Part shown: piece after piece, positions 7,775 through 17,225 of the stretch
Layout: every line of letters begins with the position of its first letter
Numbering within the stretch: position 1 is the first letter of the stretch
NCBI RefSeq assembly: GCF_011742925.1
Contig: NZ_WAEL01000001.1
Coordinates: 620,001-684,000 of the forward strand
Reading direction: 5' to 3'
Length of the DNA: 64,000 nt
Source: Fibrivirga algicola
GTDB lineage: Bacteria; Bacteroidota; Bacteroidia; Cytophagales; Spirosomataceae
The notes under the pieces: model-generated
Databases searched by the model: none
Told to the model about the DNA's origin: nothing
The model's input: only the letters and a program-made list of their open reading frames with translations
Made by a program: the position numbers and the translations under genes

Positions 7775-9193
7775 ATGAATACGACATTACCAACGTACCC
7801 TGCCGGTGAGACGGCTTTTGACCTAAATGCAGGGGCGACAACGCAGACGGCCCTGCAACAAACACCCCGGCCCGTTAGCGCCGCCGAGCGTATCCAAACT
7901 GTCGACCTGGTTCGGGGAATGGCACTGCTGGGTATCCTGATGATGAACATTCCGGTCTTCGGCTATCTGGAATCGGGCCTGCCCGCGGTGGTTAAAGATC
8001 CCGGAAGCCGCGATTATTTTGCCTATGCCTTTGTTGGAACCACTTTTGAAGGCACCATGCGCGCGCTGTTTTCGATGTTGTTTGGTGCGGGTATGGTGCT
8101 CTTTGCGACCAATAAGCCTGAATTGGGCGACGGGCCAACGGTGGTTGAATACTATTACCGAAGGCTGCTGTGGCTGGTTCTCTTCGGCCTGTTCGATGCG
8201 TACATTCTGCTGTGGCGGGGCGACATTCTATTTATGTACGGCCTGATGGGCATGCTGCTTTATCCGTTCCGCAAACTCAGCCCCAATTGGCTGATCGGGT
8301 TGGCCGTTGCCTGCATGGCAATCGGCATGGTTAAAAACGAAGGGTGGCAGGGGCAGATGCGGGAGGCAAGGGCTGGCTATCTGCAAGCCACAAAAATCGA
8401 AAAAGCCGGCAAGAAACCATCGGCCAAACTACTCGAGCAAAAGGCGAACTGGGAGCGGGTAGAAGGGCGCACGAAGCCCGACCCGAAAGCCGATAAGAAA
8501 GCGTTGAGCGAAATGCGGGGTAACTATGCGTCGGTGTTTACGCACATGCTGCCAGAGAATGCGGGTGGTGAGGTTTGGTATGTATTTCACGGGTTTACCG
8601 ATATGCTGGGTATGATGTTTCTGGGAATGGCATTATTAGGGTTGGGCTTTTTCAGCAACAAACTTTCCACCGAAACCTACCTTACGCTGCTGCTGGTAGG
8701 CTACGGGCTTGGATTGCCCATTAGCTGGTTCTATGTGCAGAATTCGGCCAATATGTTACTGAATCCGGGCCAGGTAATTGACACGTACCGGATATCGCCC
8801 AATACACTTTACGACGTGCGACGGGTGCTGCTGGCCCTAGGTCATGCCAGTTTACTTCTGCTGGTCTACCGCTCTCAGCTGGTGCCCTGGCTCATGCGCG
8901 CATTAACGGCAGTTGGTCAGATGGCGTTTACCAATTACCTGACTCACAGTATTGTGTGCTCGTTGTTCTTCTACGGATACGGGCTGGGTAATTTCGGCAA
9001 GCTGGCCTACCATCAACTCTACTATGTGGTGTTCGCGATTTGGGTAGTTCAGCTCATCATCTCGCCAATCTGGCTCACCTATTTTCGGTTCGGTCCGTTT
9101 GAGTGGCTCTGGCGCAGTCTGACATACTGGTCGCCGCAGCCCATGCGACGTGCCGACACTCAGCCGCAACTGAGTAATGTAGCAGTAGGCTAG
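7775..9193 (+). CDS. DUF418-family membrane protein, second of a tandem pair
   Basis: The 472-aa product has the full DUF418 signature: VDLVRGMALLGILMMNIPVFG near residue 45 and FGPFEWLWRSLTYW at the C-terminus, with about nine or ten hydrophobic segments. It shares with the upstream gene the Lys-rich mid-loop and the AVGQMAFTNYL / SLFFYGYG blocks. The upstream gene ends 14 nt before this one, so both are likely co-translated and might form a heteromer. The GC-rich hairpin at 9203-9271 ends the transcript. Confidence 0.88.
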   Translation: MNTTLPTYPAGETAFDLNAGATTQTALQQTPRPVSAAERIQTVDLVRGMALLGILMMNIPVFGYLESGLPAVVKDPGSRDYFAYAFVGTTFEGTMRALFSMLFGAGMVLFATNKPELGDGPTVVEYYYRRLLWLVLFGLFDAYILLWRGDILFMYGLMGMLLYPFRKLSPNWLIGLAVACMAIGMVKNEGWQGQMREARAGYLQATKIEKAGKKPSAKLLEQKANWERVEGRTKPDPKADKKALSEMRGNYASVFTHMLPENAGGEVWYVFHGFTDMLGMMFLGMALLGLGFFSNKLSTETYLTLLLVGYGLGLPISWFYVQNSANMLLNPGQVIDTYRISPNTLYDVRRVLLALGHASLLLLVYRSQLVPWLMRALTAVGQMAFTNYLTHSIVCSLFFYGYGLGNFGKLAYHQLYYVVFAIWVVQLIISPIWLTYFRFGPFEWLWRSLTYWSPQPMRRADTQPQLSNVAVG

Positions 9194-9202
9194 GTACGTT
9201 AT

Positions 9203-9271
9203 TTGACTAGCGTGTTACTCCACCAGCCTTGCACGTAGGATGTAAAGCCGGTGAAGTGATACGCTAGTCAA
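9203..9271. terminator. long hairpin between convergent genes
   Basis: Positions 9203-9224 and 9250-9271 pair over 22 bp, with three transition-type differences compatible with G-U pairs on one strand. The loop is 25 nt. The right arm overlaps the last codons and TAG stop of the pentapeptide-repeat gene. There is no U-tract. The position between two convergent gene ends supports a bidirectional terminator. Confidence 0.55.
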
Positions 9272-9836
9272 TATCAATAGCATACTTGACTAACAATCCC
9301 GCTACACCCGCCAGCGAAAACCGGGCGTGGCTTAATCGGTTCAATTCAGGGTCGAGGGTGTAATTGTAGGCGGTTCTGAAGTCAGCTTTTTCAAGAATCG
9401 TATTCTCAAATGCGGCACGGCGCAGGTCGCACTCGTCGAATTCGGAACCGGTCAGGTCGGCGCCCATGAAATCTACTTCGTGCAGAATCGACTTTTTGAA
9501 GGTTGTATTCTTGATCTTCTGCTTATAGAACGAGGACTTGGTCAGTACGCAGTTGTCGAAGCTAACGGCAAACAGGAAGTCGTTGCAATGGTCGAAGTGC
9601 AGCCCTTCGGCTTTGCAGTTTCTGAAGCGAACATCCCGAAACGCTGTTTTCGCCAACTTGATCCCGCTTAGTTGGCAATCGATGAATTCGCAATCATAGA
9701 AAACGCTGCCCGCCAAGCTTGATTTAGTGAAATCACAACCAACGAATCGGCACAGTTCGTACTCGCCCATAGGTAGCGAGGTTTTGGTGTAATTGATGTT
9801 ATCGAACTGTTCATTGATTTTAAATACGTCGGCCAT
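9264..9836 (-). CDS. pentapeptide-repeat protein
   Basis: The 190-aa protein consists almost entirely of A(D/N)LxX-type pentapeptides: CRFVGCDFTKSSLAG, FYDCEFIDCQLSG, FRDVRFRNCKAEGLHF, and DFMGADLTGSEFDECDLRRA. These fold into a right-handed quadrilateral beta-helix. Its size and organisation resemble Qnr/McbG-like DNA-gyrase-protecting proteins and many uncharacterised Bacteroidota proteins. A role in gyrase protection is possible but not shown. No signal peptide, so cytoplasmic. Its stop codon lies inside the hairpin at 9203-9271. Confidence 0.85.
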   Translation of the reverse strand: MADVFKINEQFDNINYTKTSLPMGEYELCRFVGCDFTKSSLAGSVFYDCEFIDCQLSGIKLAKTAFRDVRFRNCKAEGLHFDHCNDFLFAVSFDNCVLTKSSFYKQKIKNTTFKKSILHEVDFMGADLTGSEFDECDLRRAAFENTILEKADFRTAYNYTLDPELNRLSHARFSLAGVAGLLVKYAIDID

Positions 9837-9890
9837 GTTGCGGAAGGATTGTGGTTATTGTGAATCAGGAACTACCTATTGGCAACAGAC

Positions 9891-10981
9891 TTAATTTAGC
9901 ATGTTTATTGTGTTGCCATAGACGTAGCCAATGCCATCATTTTGTGATAAGAATATAAACGTATTTTCTGCCAAAATCTCAATCTTCAACACATTCATTG
10001 GCGAGCCAACGGCGTCAGGCTGACCAGACTGCCATTGAAGTTCTGGCTTTACTAGTAACTCCCAGTTTTTAAGATCTGAAAGATTTTTCGATTTGTTTCC
10101 CCGAAAAAAGCCATGTTGGGAATAAAAATAAATTGAGTTGTTGAACCAGTTATAAGTGGCAGGGCCGATGTATTCGCCAGCGATCATGTGCTGCAATTGC
10201 ATCAGTTTTCCGGCTACCTGGTCAGGTTTTGGCTCGCTCCAACGCGATCTGCTGGTCAATAAAGTAGTAGCCTTAAACTTGTCGAATTTCACTATTGACC
10301 CGCCTGTCATCATCATATGCTGGGTGCTTGCTGTTAAATAGACAGCGGTAGAATCTTCAAAGAACGATTTGACACCTGATAAACCTGCTAGCCTATCAGG
10401 CTGATCAGAATTAGACGTAGGTGCAACAAAAGTTTTAGTCGCTGTATCAAAAATAAAGACCTCGCCGCCCCATTCGCCAAAGCCGAAGCCTATCCATATG
10501 TTATCGTGCCTGTCTATGTACTGGCAGGCAGTCGCCATTTAGTTTGTTGTTTTATCTGGTTGTTGACATTCTTTTCCGCAAAATATAATTTGTGCGTTTT
10601 TACATCTTCAATGCCTTGATCTGTAATGGCAAAGCACCGATTGTCCGTAGTGAAAACCAAACCGTAAAGGGTAAATGTATAGTTTGCTATGAGTTGCCAG
10701 GTACGTTGCTTTTCGTCATAATATTTGATGGCTTTGCTGCTGTCAGCAATTACCAGATGGCCTGCTTTATCTTTTCCAATAGCAATAATTTTCGATTGGT
10801 TAACGACCTCTTTTGCCGCTGGTTTTCCATCAGCTTTCGTAAATAATTGTAACGTTCCGATCGTAGTCAGCCCCCAGATAACTGTGTCAGTTACCACAAA
10901 ATCTTTATATCGTGATCCTGCCTTGCTTTGACTGGCTGCCAGCATGGAAACAACGAATAGTATGATTAATCGATGCATCAT
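9891..10981 (-). pseudogene. secreted beta-propeller-like protein split by a frameshift
   Basis: Two overlapping minus-strand frames together make one protein. The first (10514-10981) has a signal peptide (MMHRLIILFVVSMLAASQSKA) and propeller-like blades such as LVIADSSKAIKYYDEK. It stops shortly after KQQTKWRLPAST. The second (9891-10538) continues with YIDRHDNIWIGFGFGEWGGE. Inserting one base near 10520-10523 restores TKWRLPAS-YIDRHDNIW, a natural blade junction (D-x-x-N-I-W-I-G is typical of two-component-regulator propeller repeats). The joined protein would be about 360 aa. It may be a real pseudogene, a phase-variable gene or an assembly error; no homopolymer is present at the junction. 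Confidence 0.6.
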
Positions 10982-11119
10982 TCGGTCTGTGTTGAACTAG
11001 TTTGATCGCGAATCAGCCAGATGGTTTGGCTCGGCAAAGCGCCTAAGATACATACCTACAGGCTCTGTTGCCGCCTGCACAGGAGGGATAACCGCTTACG
11101 AAATTGGGATGGCTTGTGA

Positions 11120-13090
11120 ATGAAGCGTTTAGTAGCTTACAGCCTGTTCGCCAACGTGTTCACCCTACTCCTGTTCCCTATGAAGTCGCTTCTTTTTTTA
11201 CCCGTTATAGCGCTGCTGAGCGCCGGGTACGTTCCCGCTACGGCGGTTGGTGATCCGCCGGTCAAAGCGGTTCGTCAATACACCATCGAGCAGTTTATGA
11301 AGACAATCCGCTTCGGTGGAGCCGCTCTGTCGCCTGACGAGAAAACGGTGCTGTTCAGTTCGAATCAGGATGGGATTTTCAATCTGTACGAAGTGCCGTT
11401 TGCAGGTGGGCAACCTAAACAGCTGACTTTCTCGAAAGCAGAATCGCTGTTTTCGCTCGAATACCTGCCCGATGGTCGCATCCTGTACGCCGCTGATCAG
11501 GGAGGCAACGAACTCACACATATCTACCTGCGCGAGCGCGACGGCGCCGTAACCGACCTGACTCCCGGCCCCAACGCCAAGTTCCAGTACGCCGGGTTGA
11601 GCCATGACCGCAAGGGGTTTTTCTATCAGTCGAACGCGCGGAATAAGGCGGCCTTCGATGTATACGAGATGGACCTGGCGACGTTGAAGCCCCGGTTAAT
11701 CTATGAAAATCCGGGCGGCTATTTCCCCGGTGATGTGTCGCCCGATCGTAGGTACGTTGCCCTCAACAAAATAGTGACTACCACTAACAGCGATGCCTGC
11801 CTGTACGATGCGCAAACCAAAGAAACTAAGGTGCTGACTGCCCATGTCGGGGAGGTCGCTGCTGCTCCGGAAGGGTTCAGCCCCGACGGAAAAAAGCTGC
11901 TCATTCGCACCGATGCGGGCAGTGAATTCGCGTACGTAACGGCCTACGACCTGAAAACCGGTAAACTGGAGCCGCTCGACAAAGCCAGTTGGGATATTTC
12001 GGCCGATTATTATTCCTACAAAGGGCGTTATCGGGTAGTGTCGGTCAATAACGACGCGCGAACGGAATTGAAGCTGATTGATACGCGAAACGGGCAGGCT
12101 GTGGCCCTGGCGGGCTTGCCTGCCGGTGATGTGAGCGGCGTAAATATCGGCGATAGCGAGCAGCGTATGCTGTTTTTTGTAAACAGCTCCAATACGCCAT
12201 CTACGCTGTTCAGCTACGATTTTGGCACCAGAAAGGCCACACCGCTGGTGCAGGGTCTGAACCCCGAGATTGATCCGGCCGATCTGGTCACGGGTGAAGT
12301 GATCCGCTACAAGTCGTTTGATGGCATGGACATTCCGGCGCTGCTGTATAAACCCAAAGATGCGTCGACCACCAACAAACGCCCGGCTATTCTGTCTATT
12401 CACGGTGGGCCGGGTGGACAAACGCGCCTGAACTACTCGCCGCTGGTACAGTATCTGGTCAACAATGGGTACGTGGTGCTGGCGGTAAACAACCGGGGGT
12501 CATCAGGCTACGGCAAAACATTCTACGCGGCTGATGACCGTAAACACGGCGATGCCGACCTGCGCGACTGCGTGGAATCGAAGAAATTTCTGGCGGCTAC
12601 GGGGTACGTTATTCCCGACAAGATTGGCATCATGGGCGGCTCGTACGGTGGCTACATGACGCTGGCCGGACTAACCTTTACGCCCGACGACTTTGCCGTT
12701 GGTGTCGATATTTTCGGGGTGGCTAACTGGCTGCGTACACTCAAATCCATGCCAGCCTGGTGGGGGCCACAGCGCGATGCCATGTTTAAGGAAATCGGGC
12801 ATCCGGAAACTGATTCGCTGGCCCTATACAACAAATCGCCGCTATTCCACACGCAGCGGATCAAGAAACCGCTGATCGTGATTCAGGGGGCCAACGACCC
12901 GCGCGTGCTGAAGATCGAGTCGGATGAGATAGTGGCGAACGTGCAGAAGAACGGCGTACCTGTCGAGTACGTCACCTTCGCCGACGAGGGGCATGGTTTT
13001 GTCAAGAAAGAAAACGAAATCACCGCCTACAAAGCCATTCGGGCGTTTCTGGACAAGTACCTGCTGGGGAAAGACACGGCCTTGCGATAG
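11120..13090 (+). CDS. S9-family prolyl-oligopeptidase-type serine peptidase
   Basis: The protein (656 aa from the first ATG) has a WD/TolB-like beta-propeller in residues 50-400 and a C-terminal alpha/beta-hydrolase domain. The catalytic triad is visible: Ser508 in GGSYGGYM, Asp593 in GANDPRV and His625 in DEGHGF. HGGPGGQ precedes the nucleophile as the oxyanion motif. This is the S9 acylaminoacyl-peptidase/DPP4-like class. An internal ATG at 11180 gives a cleaner signal peptide (MKSLLFLPVIALLSAGYVPA), so the true start is probably there. The enzyme would act in the periplasm on small peptides. Confidence 0.9.
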   Translation: MKRLVAYSLFANVFTLLLFPMKSLLFLPVIALLSAGYVPATAVGDPPVKAVRQYTIEQFMKTIRFGGAALSPDEKTVLFSSNQDGIFNLYEVPFAGGQPKQLTFSKAESLFSLEYLPDGRILYAADQGGNELTHIYLRERDGAVTDLTPGPNAKFQYAGLSHDRKGFFYQSNARNKAAFDVYEMDLATLKPRLIYENPGGYFPGDVSPDRRYVALNKIVTTTNSDACLYDAQTKETKVLTAHVGEVAAAPEGFSPDGKKLLIRTDAGSEFAYVTAYDLKTGKLEPLDKASWDISADYYSYKGRYRVVSVNNDARTELKLIDTRNGQAVALAGLPAGDVSGVNIGDSEQRMLFFVNSSNTPSTLFSYDFGTRKATPLVQGLNPEIDPADLVTGEVIRYKSFDGMDIPALLYKPKDASTTNKRPAILSIHGGPGGQTRLNYSPLVQYLVNNGYVVLAVNNRGSSGYGKTFYAADDRKHGDADLRDCVESKKFLAATGYVIPDKIGIMGGSYGGYMTLAGLTFTPDDFAVGVDIFGVANWLRTLKSMPAWWGPQRDAMFKEIGHPETDSLALYNKSPLFHTQRIKKPLIVIQGANDPRVLKIESDEIVANVQKNGVPVEYVTFADEGHGFVKKENEITAYKAIRAFLDKYLLGKDTALR

Positions 13091-13200
13091 GCGTGAATCA
13101 GGAACTTATGTGTACGGTAAACCGATCGCTCAATTAGGTTGGCAGGTGCTTAAAAAACAAAAGTAGGTTTGGCCTTCATTCAGCTAAAGGCTTAACTACT

Positions 13201-15276
13201 ATGTCGTTAGTGCTACCACAAGGGGAGGTGATTACCTCGCCTACGTACCTGTCAGCCGGGCGTAAACAACGGGTATTCTGGCTGATCATGCTGGCGCTGC
13301 TGGCGGCAGGCATCGTGCGGTCGAACTGGGCTACCCGCCTCGATAGTTTCACGCTCGACGAAGCGTATCACATCATGGCGGGGGTGTCGTATGCGAAAAC
13401 CGGTTCGTATCGTATCAACCCCGAGCATCCGCCGCTGACCAAGCGTTGGGTAGGCACGGTTGTGCTTATGAACGGCTACAATCTGGCGCCCTTCCGTCCC
13501 TTGCAGGATAAAGTGGATGAGCGCCGGTTTGCCGAGGAAGGTGTGTACCTGAAAAATGATCCGGACGCTATTCAGCAACAGGCTCGCGCGGCGATGTTTG
13601 CCCTGAATAGCCTGTTGCTACTGGGGTTTACGCTGCTGCTGCGCCGAGTGCTGGGGCCAGTTGTTGCGCTGGCCACACTGGCGTATCTGGTCATTGACCC
13701 CACCGTGGCGGCTCACTTGCCCGTGGTGATGACCGACCTGCCAGTGGCGCTGCTGTCAGGTACGTCGATGCTGGCGGCGGTGGTGGCGTTTCGGTCGTGG
13801 CGGGTGGCTGATCTGGCGTTGCTGTCGCTGTGTGTAGGTGTTACACTGGCGTCTAAACATTCGGCGGTGCTCACGGTCATGGCTGTAGCCTTGCTGGGTG
13901 GAGTGCTGGCCCTGGCCGGGCGGGGTACGCTGGCCGACCGTCTTCGGCGGCTTGGGCTGGTGGCCCTGGTACTGGTTGGCGCGCTGGTGGTGCTGTGGGG
14001 TTTCTACGGATTCCGGTACCGCGACAGTGTGGAGGTAGGCGAGTTTTTCAATCGACCGCTGGCCACTAAGATCGACGACATCCGATCACCGTTGTACAAA
14101 GACGTGCTGCATCGCCTGGCCGACTGGCAGCTGTTGCCCGCTTCGTACCTCTGGGGGCTAGCCGATACGATCAGGGCGGGTGTAGAGGGCCGGGCTAATT
14201 CGGCTTTCGCATTTGGTAAGCTATACTACAGTCGCGCTCCGTTTTATTACACGCCGGGCATTTGGGCCGTTAAGCTCCCCTTGGGTCTGTTGCTGCTGAC
14301 ACTGGGCGGGCTGGGCCTGTGGCTGCTGAAACGGTTACCTCAAGCGGCCCGGCTACCCCTGGCCGCGCTGGCCTTATTGGCGGGTTTTTTCTGGCTGGCG
14401 CTGGCGAAGGGATCGACCTACGGCGGCGTTCGGCATGCTCTGTCGGTTCTGCCGTTGCTGGCAGTGCTGGGTGGGCTGGTTGTGGCGGCGGCCATCGACA
14501 GCCAATCGAGGTGGTTGCGGGGCGGTGTGCTCGTGGCTCTGGCGGCGGCCCTGCTGTTGGCTGGGCCCGTAGTGCGGCCCTGGGAATACTTCAATGAGCT
14601 GGTCGGTGGCCCGGCCACTAGTTACCGGTATTTCAACGATGAGGGCGTCGACCTGAATCAACGGTCGAAAGAACTGGTGGAGTATTACAAGACGCACATT
14701 CAGCCCAGTGGTCAAGTGCCATTCATCTGGTATGGAGTTCCGAGGTCTGAAAAACAACGGTATCAGTTACACTGGGTTGGTGAAAAACCGGAACAGGATA
14801 GCCTTCTCTTTCAGTCGGAACACCTAACCGGAACGGTGCTCACCTCAACACAGGCGCTGGCCCCGAACCTGTATCAGGACGATTATCTGGTGTTTCAAAA
14901 AGCCAAACCGGTGGCCCGCATGGGCAATCTGCTCGTATTTCAGGGTACGTTCCGCCTGCCCAACCTACGGGCATCGTGGTTGGGGGGGCAGGGATATAAG
15001 GCGTTGTATATCGATGCAAAGCCTAACCCGGAAAAAGCCATTCGGTACATCGCAGAAGCGGTACGCCTGAACCCCAAAATTTTTGTGATAGACCTGGAAT
15101 TAGGTAATCTGTACGCCCAACGAGGCGACCGGCAAAAGGCGCTGCATGCGTTTGGACTAGCCCACAGGTATTGCCCCGACGACGACATGAAGAAACTTCT
15201 GGCTCAGCACCTGGTGTTGTTGCGCAAAGCAGAAACGGGTAAGCTGCCTACGTTGCGCAACCCGGCTATGGAGTGA
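13201..15276 (+). CDS. GT39-type membrane glycosyltransferase with C-terminal TPR
   Basis: This 691-aa polytopic protein starts with a hydrophobic helix and then DSFTLDEAYHIMAGVSYAKT with INPEHPPLTKRW. This is the acidic loop and PxHPPL motif of the GT39/ArnT/PMT superfamily, which uses polyprenyl-phosphate sugars. About ten transmembrane helices follow up to residue 470. A soluble part then ends in a TPR-like segment (KAIRYIAEAVRLNP ... ALHAFGLAHRYCPDD, about residues 600-660). Protein or lipid glycosylation in the periplasm is expected; the acceptor is unknown. Confidence 0.8.
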   Translation: MSLVLPQGEVITSPTYLSAGRKQRVFWLIMLALLAAGIVRSNWATRLDSFTLDEAYHIMAGVSYAKTGSYRINPEHPPLTKRWVGTVVLMNGYNLAPFRPLQDKVDERRFAEEGVYLKNDPDAIQQQARAAMFALNSLLLLGFTLLLRRVLGPVVALATLAYLVIDPTVAAHLPVVMTDLPVALLSGTSMLAAVVAFRSWRVADLALLSLCVGVTLASKHSAVLTVMAVALLGGVLALAGRGTLADRLRRLGLVALVLVGALVVLWGFYGFRYRDSVEVGEFFNRPLATKIDDIRSPLYKDVLHRLADWQLLPASYLWGLADTIRAGVEGRANSAFAFGKLYYSRAPFYYTPGIWAVKLPLGLLLLTLGGLGLWLLKRLPQAARLPLAALALLAGFFWLALAKGSTYGGVRHALSVLPLLAVLGGLVVAAAIDSQSRWLRGGVLVALAAALLLAGPVVRPWEYFNELVGGPATSYRYFNDEGVDLNQRSKELVEYYKTHIQPSGQVPFIWYGVPRSEKQRYQLHWVGEKPEQDSLLFQSEHLTGTVLTSTQALAPNLYQDDYLVFQKAKPVARMGNLLVFQGTFRLPNLRASWLGGQGYKALYIDAKPNPEKAIRYIAEAVRLNPKIFVIDLELGNLYAQRGDRQKALHAFGLAHRYCPDDDMKKLLAQHLVLLRKAETGKLPTLRNPAME

Positions 15277-15382
15277 GCCAGATCAGGCCGGAGGCAGTTC
15301 GAATCGGTTTGGCTCCAACACTTATGGGTAGCGTCGCCTGAACCCGGTTAGCCGATTTTTCGGTTAGTCGGTAGGGTATTCG

Positions 15383-15390
15383 TACTTTTG
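15383..15390 (+). promoter_or_regulatory. -7 promoter box of the cysteine desulfurase gene
   Basis: TACTTTTG matches the Bacteroidota -7 consensus TAnnTTTG and lies 23 nt before the ATG at 15413. A TTTTC about 21 nt further upstream could serve as the -33 element. Predicted transcription would start near 15397, giving a leader of about 16 nt. Confidence 0.5.
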
Positions 15391-15412
15391 CCCAACGACT
15401 GACTTACAACCT

Positions 15413-16564
15413 ATGCAACGCGTATATTTTGATAATGCCGCCACCACCCGGCTTGATCCCGCTGTTCTGGAAGTTATGCTGCCCTTGATGCAGGACAATT
15501 TTGGTAACCCATCGTCGATTCACGGTCATGGCCGTGTGGTTCGTTCGGCGATCGAAAAGGCCCGCAAAACCGTAGCATCGCTGTTAAACGCTGCGCCCGC
15601 TGAGATCTTCTTTACATCGGGTGGAACCGAAGCCGATAATACGGCAATCTGCGGTAGTATCGACACCTATGGCATCACCCATGCCGTTACGTCGCCGCTG
15701 GAACACCATGCTGTTTTGCACACACTGGAATACCTGGCTAAATCCGGGAAGATTAAGCTGAGCCTGCTGAATGTAGATGAACACGGTCGGCTCGATTATG
15801 ACCAGCTAGGTACGTTGCTGAAAGCGAATCCTACTTCGCTGGTATCGCTGATGCATGGTAACAACGAAATCGGCAACTTGCTGGATATGGACCAGGTAGG
15901 GGAATTGTGCCAGGCGTATGGAGCCGTATGGCATTCTGATACCGTGCAGACAATGGGCCACTACCGCCACGATGTGCAGCAACTGAAGGCTGATTTCCTG
16001 GTGGGCGCAGCGCATAAGTTTCACGGTCCAAAAGGGGTCGGCTTCTTATACGCCCGCCCAACTGATCGGGCTGCTATTCACCCATTCATTCACGGGGGTT
16101 CCCAGGAGCGCAACCGGCGTGGAGGCACCGAAAACGTGTATGGTATTGTGGGATTGGCGAGAGCACTTGAGATTGCCTACGCCGAAATGGATGCACACCG
16201 CCACCATATCGAGGGATTGAAACAGCGGATGATCGACCAACTACGGACCTCGATCAACGATGTGCGTTTCAACGGAGATTCGGCCGATCTGGATAAGAGC
16301 CTCTATACGGTGCTGAGTGTAAGTTTGCCCGCGACCGATATGAGTGATATGTTACTTTTTAACCTCGATATTGCCGGCATCTCAGTATCGGGCGGGTCAG
16401 CCTGTTCGAGTGGATCGGATATGGGCTCACATGTACTGGGCGCTTTGCCCGGTTTAAATCCGGATCGGGGTAATATTCGGTTCTCGTTTGGCAAGTACAA
16501 CACGCCGGACGAGGTTGATTTCGCCGTGTCGAAAGTGGCCGAAATGTATATGGTTAAAGCTTAA
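15413..16564 (+). CDS. cysteine desulfurase (NifS/IscS class V aminotransferase)
   Basis: The 383-aa PLP enzyme removes sulfur from cysteine for Fe-S cluster and thio-cofactor synthesis. Visible signatures: YFDNAATTRLDPAV at the N-terminus, the PLP-binding Lys202 in AAHKFHGPKGVGFLY, the substrate-binding RRGGTEN, and catalytic Cys331 in SGGSACSSGS within a short loop. The short loop (IscS/NifS group I) distinguishes it from SufS. No isc or suf genes adjoin. Its TAA stop shares the palindrome TTAA (16561-16564) with the stop of the convergent membrane-protein gene. Confidence 0.93.
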   Translation: MQRVYFDNAATTRLDPAVLEVMLPLMQDNFGNPSSIHGHGRVVRSAIEKARKTVASLLNAAPAEIFFTSGGTEADNTAICGSIDTYGITHAVTSPLEHHAVLHTLEYLAKSGKIKLSLLNVDEHGRLDYDQLGTLLKANPTSLVSLMHGNNEIGNLLDMDQVGELCQAYGAVWHSDTVQTMGHYRHDVQQLKADFLVGAAHKFHGPKGVGFLYARPTDRAAIHPFIHGGSQERNRRGGTENVYGIVGLARALEIAYAEMDAHRHHIEGLKQRMIDQLRTSINDVRFNGDSADLDKSLYTVLSVSLPATDMSDMLLFNLDIAGISVSGGSACSSGSDMGSHVLGALPGLNPDRGNIRFSFGKYNTPDEVDFAVSKVAEMYMVKA

Positions 16565-17061
16565 GCCCTAATTGGCTCCGTTTCTGCAACCAGTTGTTTT
16601 TTGGTCCAGGAAGCAGCCATGAAAATACCAACGGCCACTAAGATCACTTCGGTGATGAGATACTGCGCTACCAGCGACGGCGCATAAGAAAGTCCCATCA
16701 GTCGCTCGCTCGAAAACAGCAGTAGAGGAGCCATACCGCTTAGCAGTTGAACGGTCAAGATCCAAATGCCTAACTGAAGAAAGCGGTTGCTGAGAAAACA
16801 AATACCTGTAACGCACTCCAGCGTAGCTGTGATTGCGGTGGTTGTGCTGCTGGATAACCAACCAGCAGTAATAGTATAGGTAACCTGCTCCGTCAGTTCA
16901 TCGAGGGGCCCCGACCCGGACAGGTATTTTACGATGCCAAATTCCAGAAAGGCAAGACCCGTAAACAGACGTAGAAGCGTGCGGTAATTCGTTACCAACC
17001 ATTGATTGAGCCCTCTATCGAGGTGTTCAAATCGGACCAGGAGCGTAGACAGCCATTTCAT
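16561..17061 (-). CDS. small four-helix membrane protein (DoxX/DUF417-like)
   Basis: The 166-aa protein has four hydrophobic segments: LLRLFTGLAFLEFGIVKYL, an ITATLECVTGICFL segment, LGIWILTVQLLSGMAPLLL and LITEVILVAVGIFMAA. The first helix with xFGxxKxL resembles the DoxX/DUF417 (YkgB) family. Function is unknown. It converges on the cysteine desulfurase gene with a 4-nt overlap and no room for a separate terminator. Confidence 0.6.
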   Translation of the reverse strand: MKWLSTLLVRFEHLDRGLNQWLVTNYRTLLRLFTGLAFLEFGIVKYLSGSGPLDELTEQVTYTITAGWLSSSTTTAITATLECVTGICFLSNRFLQLGIWILTVQLLSGMAPLLLFSSERLMGLSYAPSLVAQYLITEVILVAVGIFMAASWTKKQLVAETEPIRA

Positions 17062-17151
17062 ATACCCAAATCTAGTATATAATATCTACGTAGTTAACGG
17101 ATTACCAGATTTTAAGCTGAGTTTTAATGGCCTGTCTAACAGGTAGGTATA

Positions 17152-17205
17152 CAAATGGGGTGTTGATAAACAACTAGATAGCCAAGTTGATCAACACCCC
17201 ATTTG
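17152..17205. terminator. long hairpin after the FMN-reductase gene
   Basis: CAAATGGGGTGTTGAT (17152-17167) pairs perfectly with 17190-17205. A nested 5-bp stem (CAACT 17171-17175 with AGTTG 17185-17189) continues inside the loop. It starts 20 nt past the stop of the minus-strand flavin reductase gene. There is no U-tract, so termination is inferred from position and stability. Confidence 0.55.
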
Positions 17206-17225
17206 GTAGGTTACTCCGGCTAGTA

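Noticed and set aside
11696-12421. A 241-codon frame opposite the S9 peptidase
   Set aside because: It is a shadow of the strong plus-strand peptidase gene, with no signal or motif of its own.
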